Source of the DNA: an uncultured Candidatus Saccharibacteria bacterium
GTDB taxonomy: Bacteria; Patescibacteriota; Saccharimonadia; Saccharimonadales; Saccharimonadaceae
Length of the DNA stretch: 64,000 nt
Direction: 5' to 3'
NCBI GenBank assembly: GCA_947304155.1
Contig: CAMZAD010000004.1
Coordinates: forward strand, 1-64,000
Shown: piece by piece, positions 49,240 to 57,928 of the stretch
How the letters are laid out: every line of letters begins with the position of its first letter
Numbering within the stretch: position 1 is the stretch's first letter
The notes under the pieces: generated by a model
Database searches by the model: none
Told to the model about the DNA's origin: nothing
Seen by the model: the letters and a program-made list of their open reading frames with translations, nothing else
Program-made: the position numbers and the translations under genes

Positions 49240-51016
49240 GAAGGGTGGCGAGAAGCCAAAGAATTTTGAGAAGGCTTTAGGCCGATTCATGGTTGAAGTG
49301 AAGCCTTATAAGAAAGCGATTATTTTTGCGATTATTCTTTCGGTCGTGGCGGTGCTTTTGACGGTCTTTGGACCAATGGTGCTCGGTTTAATGACGACGA
49401 GTGCAATCACTTCAGTATCAGAAGGAAAAGGAATTTTATGGGATGAAATTACTTTTCTTGCAGTGTTACTTTTGGTGCTTTATGGCATTTCTGGAATCAT
49501 TAATTATATTAAAGAATTGATTTTGATGCGAACGTCGGCAAGATTTTCGAAGGCGATGCGCGCGAAGATTTTGGAGAAGATTTCGAAGTTGCCGATGGAT
49601 TATTTTGATAAGGTTAAAATCGGCGATATTATGTCTAGAATGTCGAATGACGTGGATGCAGTTTCAATGGAGCTTGCATCAACAGTTTCAAATATTGTGA
49701 CGAGTGGCGTGACAATTATTGGCATTCTTGGAATGATGCTGTTTATTTCAATTCCACTTTCAATTGTGGCGATCGTGGCAATTCCAGTTTCGATGGTATT
49801 TGTAAAACGTGTGGCTGAAAAAGCGCAGAAACACTTTAAGAAACAGCGCGCGATTTTGGGTGAGCTTAATTCACGTATCGAGGAGGATTATACTGGACAG
49901 TTAATCATTAAAGCAAATACACACGAAGAAAAAACTTTGGCGGAGTTTGCTGAGAAAAATAATGCGCTCTATGAGGCAAGCTGGAAGTCGCAATTCTTTG
50001 GTTCGTTGCCATTTCCGATTACACATATTTTTACGCATCTTGCATATATATTAATATGTATTTTGGGCGGATCATTTGCGATTGCAGGGAAGATTGCGAT
50101 TGGTAATGTTCAGGCATTCATTCAGTATGTCGGGCAGTTTAACCGTCCAATTACAGAAGTAGCGCAGCTTTCGGCAACGATTCAACAAATCATGGCGGCA
50201 GCAGAGCGTGTATTTGAATTCTTGGATGCAGAGGAAATGGCAGAGGAAGATGAAGTTGTCTCGGAAATGCCGGAAGCAACAATTGGTGAGGTGGAATTTC
50301 ATGATGTGAATTTCTCATATGATAAAAAGAAGCCAATTATCAAGAACTTTTCGGCAAAGATTCTGCCGGGAATGCAAGTTGCGATTGTTGGTCCAACGGG
50401 TGCTGGAAAAACCACAATTGTGAATCTTTTGATGCGTTTCTATGAACCAGATTCTGGCTATATCACGATTGATGGCAAACCAATTCGTGAGATGAAACGC
50501 AGTGAAGTTAGGAAGAAATTCGGTATGGTGCTTCAGGATACTTGGCTATTTTCTGGTACGATTTTGAATAACTTGAAATATGGAGCAGGAAAGAATGTTC
50601 CGGATGAAGTGGTAGAAAAAGCGATTAAAACAGTTGGGATTAAACATTTTATTGATTCGTTGCCACAGGGACTTTTGACGGAAATCGATGAGGATTCAGA
50701 TAATATTTCAGCAGGCGAAAAGCAGCTTCTGACGATTGCACGCGCGATGGTTGCAGAGCCACCAATGATGATTTTAGATGAGGCAACTTCAAATGTTGAT
50801 ACACGTACAGAACAAATGATTCAGAATGCATTTTCAAAATTGACGAAGGGTAGAACGTCATTTGTGATTGCACATAGGCTTTCAACAATTCGCAATGCTG
50901 ATTTGATTTTAGTAATGAAAGACGGAAATATTGTTGAGCAAGGAAAGCATGATGACTTGTTGAAACTAAACGGATTTTACGCGGAGTTATACAATTCACA
51001 ATTTGCTGAGGATTAG
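49226..51016 (+). CDS. Heterodimeric ABC exporter subunit with canonical site
   Basis: 596 residues. Exporter domain and ATPase with Walker A GPTGAGKT, Walker B MMILDEATSNVD with the catalytic Glu, and switch IAHRLSTIR with His. Its signature is ISAGEKQLLTIARA, altered from LSGGQ, as expected because this loop completes the degenerate site of the partner. AAGGAGG lies upstream of the ATG inside the previous gene. Confidence 0.93.
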   Translation: MPGPRKGGEKPKNFEKALGRFMVEVKPYKKAIIFAIILSVVAVLLTVFGPMVLGLMTTSAITSVSEGKGILWDEITFLAVLLLVLYGISGIINYIKELILMRTSARFSKAMRAKILEKISKLPMDYFDKVKIGDIMSRMSNDVDAVSMELASTVSNIVTSGVTIIGILGMMLFISIPLSIVAIVAIPVSMVFVKRVAEKAQKHFKKQRAILGELNSRIEEDYTGQLIIKANTHEEKTLAEFAEKNNALYEASWKSQFFGSLPFPITHIFTHLAYILICILGGSFAIAGKIAIGNVQAFIQYVGQFNRPITEVAQLSATIQQIMAAAERVFEFLDAEEMAEEDEVVSEMPEATIGEVEFHDVNFSYDKKKPIIKNFSAKILPGMQVAIVGPTGAGKTTIVNLLMRFYEPDSGYITIDGKPIREMKRSEVRKKFGMVLQDTWLFSGTILNNLKYGAGKNVPDEVVEKAIKTVGIKHFIDSLPQGLLTEIDEDSDNISAGEKQLLTIARAMVAEPPMMILDEATSNVDTRTEQMIQNAFSKLTKGRTSFVIAHRLSTIRNADLILVMKDGNIVEQGKHDDLLKLNGFYAELYNSQFAED

Positions 51017-51039
51017 ACGCCGGGAAATGTCCCAGGTGA

Positions 51040-51045
51040 TATAAT
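51040..51045 (+). promoter_or_regulatory. -10 box of tdk
   Basis: TGATATAAT, then a short leader of about 12 bases with GTGAGG before ATG 51064. Confidence 0.55.
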
Positions 51046-51063
51046 TAGAAAAAGTGAGGTAAT

Positions 51064-51666
51064 ATGTCTAAGTTATATTTTAGGTACGGGGCAATGGGGT
51101 GCGGAAAAACAATGCAGCTACTTCAAGTCGCATTTAATTATGAAGAACGTGGGCATCAAGTTTTGGTGATGAAACCAAAAACCGATACAAAAAATGGCGA
51201 GAAGCTTTTGACTAGAATTGGACCAGAAAGAAAAGTTGATTTTTGTTTTAGCAAAACGGATAATGTGTTTGATTTCGTGTCGAAACATCTTAAAAAAGGT
51301 GGCAAGAAGATTTCTTGTGTGCTGATTGATGAAGCACAGTTCTTGACGGCAGATCAAGTAGATGAATTAATGCAAGTTGTGACGGAATTTGGAATTCCTG
51401 TAATGGCATATGGCCTTCGGTTGAACTTCCGTTTGACCGATGGTGGTTTTGAAGGTGCAACGAGGCTACTTCAAATCGCGCATGATATTGACGAGATTAA
51501 AACGATTTGTGAATGTGGTAGAAAAGCGACTTGTAATGCGAGATTTTTGAATGGAAAGTTTGTAGCGGACGGGCCGGATATTTTAATTGACGACGGAAAA
51601 ACGGAGATTGAATATCGCGCGATTTGTCCGAAATGTTTTGCAGACTACAAGGCGGGGAAAAAGTAA
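51064..51666 (+). CDS. tdk: Thymidine kinase
   Basis: 200 residues. Salvages thymidine to dTMP. P-loop GAMGCGKT at residues 9-16, Walker B VLIDEAQFL, the lasso region with zinc cysteines CECGRKATC and CPKC at the C-terminus, and YGLRLNFR. Type II Tdk with usual length. Upstream of tmk and ung in a DNA-precursor cluster. Confidence 0.96.
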   Translation: MSKLYFRYGAMGCGKTMQLLQVAFNYEERGHQVLVMKPKTDTKNGEKLLTRIGPERKVDFCFSKTDNVFDFVSKHLKKGGKKISCVLIDEAQFLTADQVDELMQVVTEFGIPVMAYGLRLNFRLTDGGFEGATRLLQIAHDIDEIKTICECGRKATCNARFLNGKFVADGPDILIDDGKTEIEYRAICPKCFADYKAGKK

Positions 51667-51705
51667 TTTGGTGCTATAATTTAAAGAAATAACAGAGAGG
51701 TTTTC

Positions 51706-52329
51706 ATGCATATTGTAATTGAAGGACAGGATGCGACAGGAAAAGATACACAGGCAAAGTTGCTTGCAGAATACTTACGCTCGAAGGGTAAAAATGTGGT
51801 ACATTATGCGGAGTCTGGAACGGCGAGTGAAGACCCATTTGTGGCTGAAATTGCGAAACTGACTTACGGTTCAAAACAGGACATCGATCATCGCACTCGT
51901 GTGATGCTTTATCTCATAAATCGTTATGAGCAATGGCGAAAGTTGGCAGAGCCAGCACTTAGAAATGGTGACATTGTAATTACAACGCGTAGCTGGTTTT
52001 CGACTTTGATTTATGAAGGTTATGCAGCTGGTGTTTCAAGGAATTTCATTAAAAAGTTACATAAGACCGTGATGCCGGAAAGTTATTTCCATCCAGATAA
52101 GCAGGTAATTATGACGCTTTCTGATGAGGCACGTGCAAAGAGACTTGGCACTCAGGCAAAAGAACAAGGCAGAACTGGTGAAGTTTGGAAGTCTCAGCCG
52201 GATGAATTCCAACGTAAAGTTAACGCAGGTTATCTTAAGGTTGCGAAGGAATTTGACGTGCCAACGCTTGATGCGGCAGGAACGATTGAAGAAGTATTTG
52301 AAAGTCTCAAAGAGTTATTTGAGCTTTAA
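51706..52329 (+). CDS. tmk: Thymidylate kinase with unusual P-loop
   Basis: 207 residues. Converts dTMP to dTDP, directly after tdk. The P-loop reads EGQDATGKDTQ: the Ser/Thr after GK is Asp. The DR-x segment is TTRSWFSTLIYEG with the arginine kept. The C-terminal helical region matches the family. AGAGAGG precedes the ATG. A less likely alternative is a related nucleoside kinase. Confidence 0.85.
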   Translation: MHIVIEGQDATGKDTQAKLLAEYLRSKGKNVVHYAESGTASEDPFVAEIAKLTYGSKQDIDHRTRVMLYLINRYEQWRKLAEPALRNGDIVITTRSWFSTLIYEGYAAGVSRNFIKKLHKTVMPESYFHPDKQVIMTLSDEARAKRLGTQAKEQGRTGEVWKSQPDEFQRKVNAGYLKVAKEFDVPTLDAAGTIEEVFESLKELFEL

Positions 52330-52992
52330 ATGGAGTGCGAGATGCACGAAAGTTGGAAACCATTTTTGAAATCTGAATTTGCGAAGCCGTATTTTGTCGA
52401 ACTGAGTAAGTTTTTGCATGATGAATATGAGAAGAAGACGATTTTTCCGCCGAAGCAGTATGTTTTTCGAGCGTTCTCGACGGATTTAAGTGAAGTTAAA
52501 GTGGTGATTTTAGGACAAGATCCGTATCATACACCTGGCGTGGCAGACGGATTGGCGTTTTCGATTTCGGCGAAGAATAATTATATGCCGCCAAGCTTAG
52601 TTAATATTTATAAAGAAATTGATGCGGATTTAGGAAAGCATGCGAATTCGAGCGGTAGTTTAGTACCGTGGCAGGAGCAGGGGGTGCTACTTCTTAACAA
52701 CGTTTTGACGGTTGAGGCACATAAGGCTGGTTCACATCGAGGAAAAGGTTGGGAAGAGTTTACGGAAGCAGTGATAAAATATTTGAATGCGGAGCGAGAG
52801 AACTTAGTGTTTATTCTTTGGGGAAGGGATGCAAGAAATAAGAAAAAGTTGATTGATACTTTAAAACATTTAGTCTTGGAATCGGCACATCCATCACCGC
52901 TATCGGCATATAATGGGTTTTTTGGTTCGAAGCCATTTTCAAAGGCAAATGAGTATTTAAAAGCACATGGAAAACCTGGAATAAACTGGTAG
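52330..52992 (+). CDS. ung: Uracil-DNA glycosylase
   Basis: 220 residues. Removes uracil from DNA. Catalytic water-activating motif GQDPYH near residue 62, LLLNNVLTV, and HPSPLSA near 187. All family-1 UDG motifs are present. The ATG directly follows the tmk stop without a gap. Confidence 0.97.
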   Translation: MECEMHESWKPFLKSEFAKPYFVELSKFLHDEYEKKTIFPPKQYVFRAFSTDLSEVKVVILGQDPYHTPGVADGLAFSISAKNNYMPPSLVNIYKEIDADLGKHANSSGSLVPWQEQGVLLLNNVLTVEAHKAGSHRGKGWEEFTEAVIKYLNAERENLVFILWGRDARNKKKLIDTLKHLVLESAHPSPLSAYNGFFGSKPFSKANEYLKAHGKPGINW

Positions 52993-53055
52993 CTTTTAAG
53001 ATTAAAATGAGAATAAAAGCGTGGCGCTAATGCTTGAAAAAAATGAAAATGTAGG

Positions 53056-53061
53056 TATAAT
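53056..53061 (+). promoter_or_regulatory. -10 box of rpoD, leaderless type
   Basis: GGTATAAT ends eight bases before ATG 53070. Confidence 0.6.
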
Positions 53062-53069
53062 TTCTTGTA

Positions 53070-54035
53070 ATGGATAATACTGATGATGAAATTTTGACGG
53101 GTTCTTTTGAACCTCAGGAGCCGGGCCTTTCTGATTTGACTGATGAGGAAGAGCTCACTGATGAGGATCTTGAGATCACCGCAGAAAACGTAGACCAATT
53201 TGCGGACGATTCTGTTCGTATGTATCTTCGCGAGATTGGTAAAATTCCTCTTTTGTCTGCAGAAGAGGAGCAAGAATTAGCTCAAAAGGCAGCAAAAGGT
53301 AACAAGAAAGCAAAAGATAAAATGGTCGAGGCGAACATGCGTCTTGTTGTGTCAATTGCAAAACGTTACTCTGGCCGCGGCCTTGATTTCTTGGATTTGA
53401 TTCAAGAGGGAAACACTGGCCTTCTCCGTGCCGTAGAGAAATTCGATCCTGAAAAAGGTTTCAAGTTTTCAACTTATGCAACTTGGTGGATTCGCCAAGC
53501 TATTACTCGTGCAATTGCTGACCAGGCTCGTACAATTCGTATTCCAGTGCACATGGTTGAGACAATCAACAAGGTTCTTCGTGCTTCAAGAAAACTCACA
53601 GCTGAGCTTAATCGTGAGCCGACTATTGAAGAAATTGCGGAAGAAATGGATATGGACGTCGAGAAAGTCGACTATGTAATGCGCATTAAACAAGATATCG
53701 CATCACTTGATGCTTCAGTTGGCAAAGATGGTGATGATGAAGATTCTGTGCTCGGTGATTTCGTAGAAGATGAAGAGCGTGTTTCTCCGGAAGATGCAGC
53801 CGCAAGTCAGATGCTTAAGGAACAACTTGCTGAGATCATCGCAACTTTGACAGATAGGGAACAGAAGATTATTAAACTTCGCTTTGGTATTGGTGGTGGT
53901 CGCCCACATACGCTTGAAGAAGTTGGCGCTGAATTTTCTGTAACTCGTGAACGTATTCGCCAAATTGAGGCAAAGGCGCTTTCAAAATTGAAAAAGCATA
54001 AAGATACGAAGAAACTTCAAGAGTATTTACGCTAA
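53070..54035 (+). CDS. rpoD: Primary sigma factor RpoD
   Basis: 321 residues, short because region 1.1 is reduced to an acidic stretch of about 45 residues and the non-conserved insert is absent. Regions 1.2-2 include [29 protein letters not shown] and [13 protein letters not shown] (the -10 recognition and melting helices); region 4 has [24 protein letters not shown]. The region 2.4-3.0 helix that reads extended -10 boxes is kept ([15 protein letters not shown]), which fits the promoters found here. Confidence 0.96.
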   Translation: MDNTDDEILTGSFEPQEPGLSDLTDEEELTDEDLEITAENVDQFADDSVRMYLREIGKIPLLSAEEEQELAQKAAKGNKKAKDKMVEANMRLVVSIAKRYSGRGLDFLDLIQEGNTGLLRAVEKFDPEKGFKFSTYATWWIRQAITRAIADQARTIRIPVHMVETINKVLRASRKLTAELNREPTIEEIAEEMDMDVEKVDYVMRIKQDIASLDASVGKDGDDEDSVLGDFVEDEERVSPEDAAASQMLKEQLAEIIATLTDREQKIIKLRFGIGGGRPHTLEEVGAEFSVTRERIRQIEAKALSKLKKHKDTKKLQEYLR

Positions 54036-54049
54036 AAAAATAACTATGG

Positions 54050-54055
54050 TACAAT
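54050..54055 (+). promoter_or_regulatory. -10 box of the 54062 gene, leaderless type
   Basis: TGGTACAAT, AAAGAT, ATG 54062. Confidence 0.6.
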
Positions 54056-54061
54056 AAAGAT

Positions 54062-54406
54062 ATGGATATAGAAGGTATTCTTACGGTTTTATCAGTTAAA
54101 GCGGAACAATGTCATACTGCGATTTTGCATTTTGATTGTGGAGATGGTGGTCAGGCTATGTTTGATTTGTTAGCTCTGGTAGTTAATATTTTCTCATATG
54201 GCATTGGTGCGGCAGCTGTGATTGGTGTAATGATTGCTGGTATTCAATATATTACTGCGCGTGAGAACCCAAATGCAGTGGCAAAAGCAAAAACTCGTTT
54301 ATTCCATATCACTCTTGGCTTAATTGCTTGGGTATTCATGTGGGGTATTTTGCAGTTCTTGCTTCCTGGTGGCTTGTTTGCAAATAATAGCGCTAACCAA
54401 ATGTAA
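54062..54406 (+). CDS. VirB2/TrbC-like small membrane protein
   Basis: 114 residues. Two hydrophobic helices (about 33-62 and 82-102) joined by a polar loop YITARENPNAVAKAKTR, the layout of type IV secretion pilin-like (TrbC/VirB2, PF18895-type) proteins common in CPR genomes. Two cysteines precede the first helix. No other secretion gene is adjacent, so its partner machinery is unknown. Confidence 0.65.
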   Translation: MDIEGILTVLSVKAEQCHTAILHFDCGDGGQAMFDLLALVVNIFSYGIGAAAVIGVMIAGIQYITARENPNAVAKAKTRLFHITLGLIAWVFMWGILQFLLPGGLFANNSANQM

Positions 54407-54433
54407 TTTCCTCGTTGGAAGTGGGCAACTAAA

Positions 54434-55411
54434 GTGGATTTTTCAAAGGTACTAGAAAAAATCAAAAAGCTGATTCAGAAAAATGAGTCAGTTTTTGTTG
54501 GTAATAAACCACGCGTAATGTTGATTTATAATCCAAGATCAACAAAAGCGAGTTTGGTTGAAGAAAAAGTTATAAAGCCTTTAAGAGAATTTAAAGGGAT
54601 TGTTTTTGGTAAATACGAGGTAAAGCCAACTAATGTTGACGATAATGCAAGCTCACTGGCTAAAGTCTTAAATGACGGAGATATTGTTATTGCAGCAGGT
54701 GGGGATGGAACGGCGACGATTGGCCTAAACGGCGTAGTTCTATCTAAAAAGGAAGTTTATTTTACGGCGGTTCCATTTGGCAATTTTAATGATATGGCTA
54801 GGACTTTGAAACGTGCGAGTGGCAAGAAGATTTATCCACTTGAAGCTGTAGTGAATGGGAAACACTTTAGATATGCAGCATGCTATTTTACGATTGGCAT
54901 GTTTGCAGAATCGACCGAAGTGTTCGACGAGGACAAGAATCGCAAACGTTTGCGCAAGAAAAAGAAGAATTTCTTCTTCTCACTTAAAACTTTGTTTAAG
55001 TGGTATTTGAAGAATAAGCGAAAGACGTTTATTCCAGAGTTTGAGTTAATTACTTGTAAGGTTGTAAACGGTGAAATGGATGAGGAACGTAAGGTCTTTA
55101 GGAAGGCATCTGATTATATTGCCTCAAATGGTGCAACTGTAGCAAAGTTAATGAAGGGGAAGAAGGGAATATGTTCAGATGATGATACGTTCCTAGCAAC
55201 CGCGAAATCTCTTAGAAGTATTTTTGCGCTAGGCATGTTTATGATGAAAAGCGTACTCTTTAGAATTCCTGGCGAGATTGTGGTTTGTAGTAAAATGTAT
55301 TTTGACGAGCCGGCGAAGGTTGAGATTCAAGCCGAGGGGGAATATAAGAAACTTGAAAATGTTGAAAAAATTGAAATTAGAAAAGTTGATAATCCAATAA
55401 AAATCTTGTAA
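54434..55411 (+). CDS. Diacylglycerol kinase-like lipid kinase
   Basis: 325 residues from a GTG start. The DAGK catalytic motif AAGGDGTATIGLNG is at about residue 95, preceded by VMLIYNPRST, and followed by VPFGNFNDMART, which fits YegS/DgkB-type enzymes (NDFAR-like). The C-terminal beta domain is present. Probably phosphorylates a membrane lipid. Between the small pilin-like gene and pilM, likely co-transcribed with the former. Confidence 0.85.
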   Translation: MDFSKVLEKIKKLIQKNESVFVGNKPRVMLIYNPRSTKASLVEEKVIKPLREFKGIVFGKYEVKPTNVDDNASSLAKVLNDGDIVIAAGGDGTATIGLNGVVLSKKEVYFTAVPFGNFNDMARTLKRASGKKIYPLEAVVNGKHFRYAACYFTIGMFAESTEVFDEDKNRKRLRKKKKNFFFSLKTLFKWYLKNKRKTFIPEFELITCKVVNGEMDEERKVFRKASDYIASNGATVAKLMKGKKGICSDDDTFLATAKSLRSIFALGMFMMKSVLFRIPGEIVVCSKMYFDEPAKVEIQAEGEYKKLENVEKIEIRKVDNPIKIL

Positions 55412-55438
55412 TTTTGTTATTCATAAGAACTTTTATGA

Positions 55439-55444
55439 TATAAT
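55439..55444 (+). promoter_or_regulatory. -10 box of the pilus operon
   Basis: TGATATAAT ends ten bases before the pilM ATG. Confidence 0.55.
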
Positions 55445-55454
55445 CATAAGTAGT

Positions 55455-56501
55455 ATGAGTTTATTACATGGTGTGGGCGATTTCTTCGCATTAGATGTCG
55501 GTACAAATTCAATCCGTTTAATACAGCTTTCTGGTAACACGGAGCGTGGTTGGACTCTCGAAAAATATGCTTATGTGCCAATCGACCCAAAAATTGCACT
55601 AGATGACTCTGAAATCGGCCAAAGAAAATTAGCCGAGACTATTTTGGGTGCAAAGGAACAGGCTGGTATTACAACTAAGAACGTTGCGCTCGGTTTGCCA
55701 GCAAGAAAGACTTATACTTCTATTATTGAAGTGCCAAATGCACCAATGAAAGAGATTAAGAACACGATTAAATATGAAGCTGACCAATATATTCCAATGC
55801 CAATTGACGAGGCAAAGGTTGATTATGCAATTCTTGGTGTTTCACCAAATGATGCAATGAAGGCAGAAGTTTTGATTTCTTCAACAGCAAAAGAATATGC
55901 TGAAGAGAGAATGGAACAAGTAGAAATGCTTGGTCTTAACGTAATTGCTCAAGAGCCAGAGCCAATTTCAATGGCTCGTGCACTTGCTCCAATTGGTATG
56001 ACCGACGGTAGAATGCTGATTGATCTTGGTGAGAAATCTACAGATATTGTAGTGGTTTATCAAGGCGCTCCACGTTTGGTACGTTCAATTCCTGGTGGTC
56101 TTTCTCAGTTTGTGACGACAATTGCTGATTCATTATCTGTTAGACCAGATCAGGCAAAGCAATTCATTTTGAAATTTGGTTTGGCACAAGATAAACTTGA
56201 TGGCCAAGTCTTTAAGGCACTTGATAATTCGCTTGAAACTTTTGCAATGGAACTTTCGAAATCTGTTCGCTTCTTCCAGACAAAATATGTTGGCGCACAA
56301 GTTGGTGGAATTATTCTCTCGGGTTATGCCGGTGTGATTCCATTTATCGCAGAATACATGGAAGTTAAAACTAATATTCCAACAATTCAGGGTAACCCAT
56401 GGCAATATGTACGTGTTACACCAGAGCAACAACAAGCATTGCTCCCGGTGGCTTCTGAATTCGCGGTAGCAATTGGCTTGGCGGAAAGGAGTAATGAGTA
56501 G
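55455..56501 (+). CDS. pilM: Type IV pilus assembly protein PilM
   Basis: 348 residues. Actin-like cytoplasmic protein that binds the N-terminus of PilN. FFALDVGTNSIRLIQL at the start, YEADQYIPMPIDE, LIDLGEKSTDIVVV and GGIILSGYAG are the expected ATPase-fold motifs. First gene of the pilus operon; its TAG overlaps the GTG start of the next gene. Confidence 0.95.
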   Translation: MSLLHGVGDFFALDVGTNSIRLIQLSGNTERGWTLEKYAYVPIDPKIALDDSEIGQRKLAETILGAKEQAGITTKNVALGLPARKTYTSIIEVPNAPMKEIKNTIKYEADQYIPMPIDEAKVDYAILGVSPNDAMKAEVLISSTAKEYAEERMEQVEMLGLNVIAQEPEPISMARALAPIGMTDGRMLIDLGEKSTDIVVVYQGAPRLVRSIPGGLSQFVTTIADSLSVRPDQAKQFILKFGLAQDKLDGQVFKALDNSLETFAMELSKSVRFFQTKYVGAQVGGIILSGYAGVIPFIAEYMEVKTNIPTIQGNPWQYVRVTPEQQQALLPVASEFAVAIGLAERSNE

Positions 56502-57928
56502 TGGCAAAGAAATATGATTTTAGTTCAATGCACCTTTCTGATATTCCAGGATTTATTGGTGCAGCTGTAACTGGTAAGCTTGGTGATACTGGTGAAATGA
56601 TGACCACTCAAACTGGGTTTTATGAGATTAATCTCGTGCCAGATATCAAGAGTGAGATGATTAAGACTCAGAAGATTAGAAATATTGTTTTCTTCGTTTG
56701 TATCATTATTGTACTTATCGCTGGGGCGTCGGTTGGTGTACTTGCATCAATCAAAGGTGCACAGGACATTACGATGGCTAGCCAAGATGGACATCTTAAG
56801 AAGTTGTCTGATAAAGTGATGAGTTACTCTGATTTGACAGAATTTTTGACAATTCAGAACCAGCTTAATGGTATTGCTAGTGTTGAGGATCAACTTAAGG
56901 TGATGCCACGTTCAGTTTTGTACTTGAAGTCTTTGATTCCAAATGGTCCTGATACGGTTCAGGTTTCTGAACTTAGTATTAGTCTTGATGAATCAACTTT
57001 GTCGTTCGATGCACAAGCAAATGCTGGGACCGAACCTGATATCGACTACCGCGTGCTTGAATCGTTCATTAAACGTGCAAATCTCATGACCTTTGATTAT
57101 GGTAGATACGTTGATGATAAGGGAAATGAAATCCCGACTCGTTGTATTGTTGAATATGATTCAAATAACAAGATGTTCCAAGAAAATGGTAGCATTTACG
57201 CAATTTGGACACGTGGCCGCAAAGGTTGTGACCCAGGACGTGATGACTATGAGGTAATTGAGGGTCAAAAGATTAGCTTCATGAATGCAACAATCGAGTC
57301 AACTAATGTGTTGTCAAATGAGTCAATCTTAAAGATTAAGAAGAACGATGCTGGTGAAGATGTGAGCATTCTTGAGTATACTCCAAGTGAAAAAATCTAT
57401 CGTACACCACAATTTACAAACTGGTATAAGGGTGTAGAACAGAGCACTGCAAAAGATGGAATTGAGGATGACGTTAAAGTTATTCCTCCAACCAGTAGCA
57501 CCTTGGTGAATATTACTTACTATCGCTACACTCCAGAAATGAGTCTCTCTGGTTCAATCTCGGGCGTGCCGCATTTTGAAAGTCAATGTATTACTTACAG
57601 TGGTACAGAAGAGGAATCTGATGGCGAGGTTAAAATTAAATGGTCCGCATCAAATGAATGTATGTTGATTCCTGATGGAATCACGGTAAACGATTCTTCA
57701 AACGGTCGTGACGCAGATGAAAACTTGGTTTTGCGCTTCTCGGCAGTTGTAAAACTTAACGAGGATGCTTTGAAATATAGAAACAAACATGTGATGGCAA
57801 TTGGTCCAAACGGCCAGAACGTGACAGACTCTTACGTCCAGCTTAATAAGATATTTACACAACCTGCACGCGCATGTTCTGCAAACGATACAACGTGTAA
57901 CAACACGCCAACGAAAGGAGATAAATAA
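56501..57928 (+). CDS. pilN: PilN-like pilus assembly protein
   Basis: 475 residues, much longer than typical PilN (about 200). The PilM-binding motif YEINLVPDIK is at about 42-51, followed by one membrane helix (about 65-90) and a ferredoxin-like region to about 190. The remaining 280 residues form an extra beta-rich external part with six or more cysteines, peculiar to this lineage. GTG start coupled to pilM; the stop overlaps the next ATG (TAATG). Confidence 0.85.
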   Translation: MAKKYDFSSMHLSDIPGFIGAAVTGKLGDTGEMMTTQTGFYEINLVPDIKSEMIKTQKIRNIVFFVCIIIVLIAGASVGVLASIKGAQDITMASQDGHLKKLSDKVMSYSDLTEFLTIQNQLNGIASVEDQLKVMPRSVLYLKSLIPNGPDTVQVSELSISLDESTLSFDAQANAGTEPDIDYRVLESFIKRANLMTFDYGRYVDDKGNEIPTRCIVEYDSNNKMFQENGSIYAIWTRGRKGCDPGRDDYEVIEGQKISFMNATIESTNVLSNESILKIKKNDAGEDVSILEYTPSEKIYRTPQFTNWYKGVEQSTAKDGIEDDVKVIPPTSSTLVNITYYRYTPEMSLSGSISGVPHFESQCITYSGTEEESDGEVKIKWSASNECMLIPDGITVNDSSNGRDADENLVLRFSAVVKLNEDALKYRNKHVMAIGPNGQNVTDSYVQLNKIFTQPARACSANDTTCNNTPTKGDK

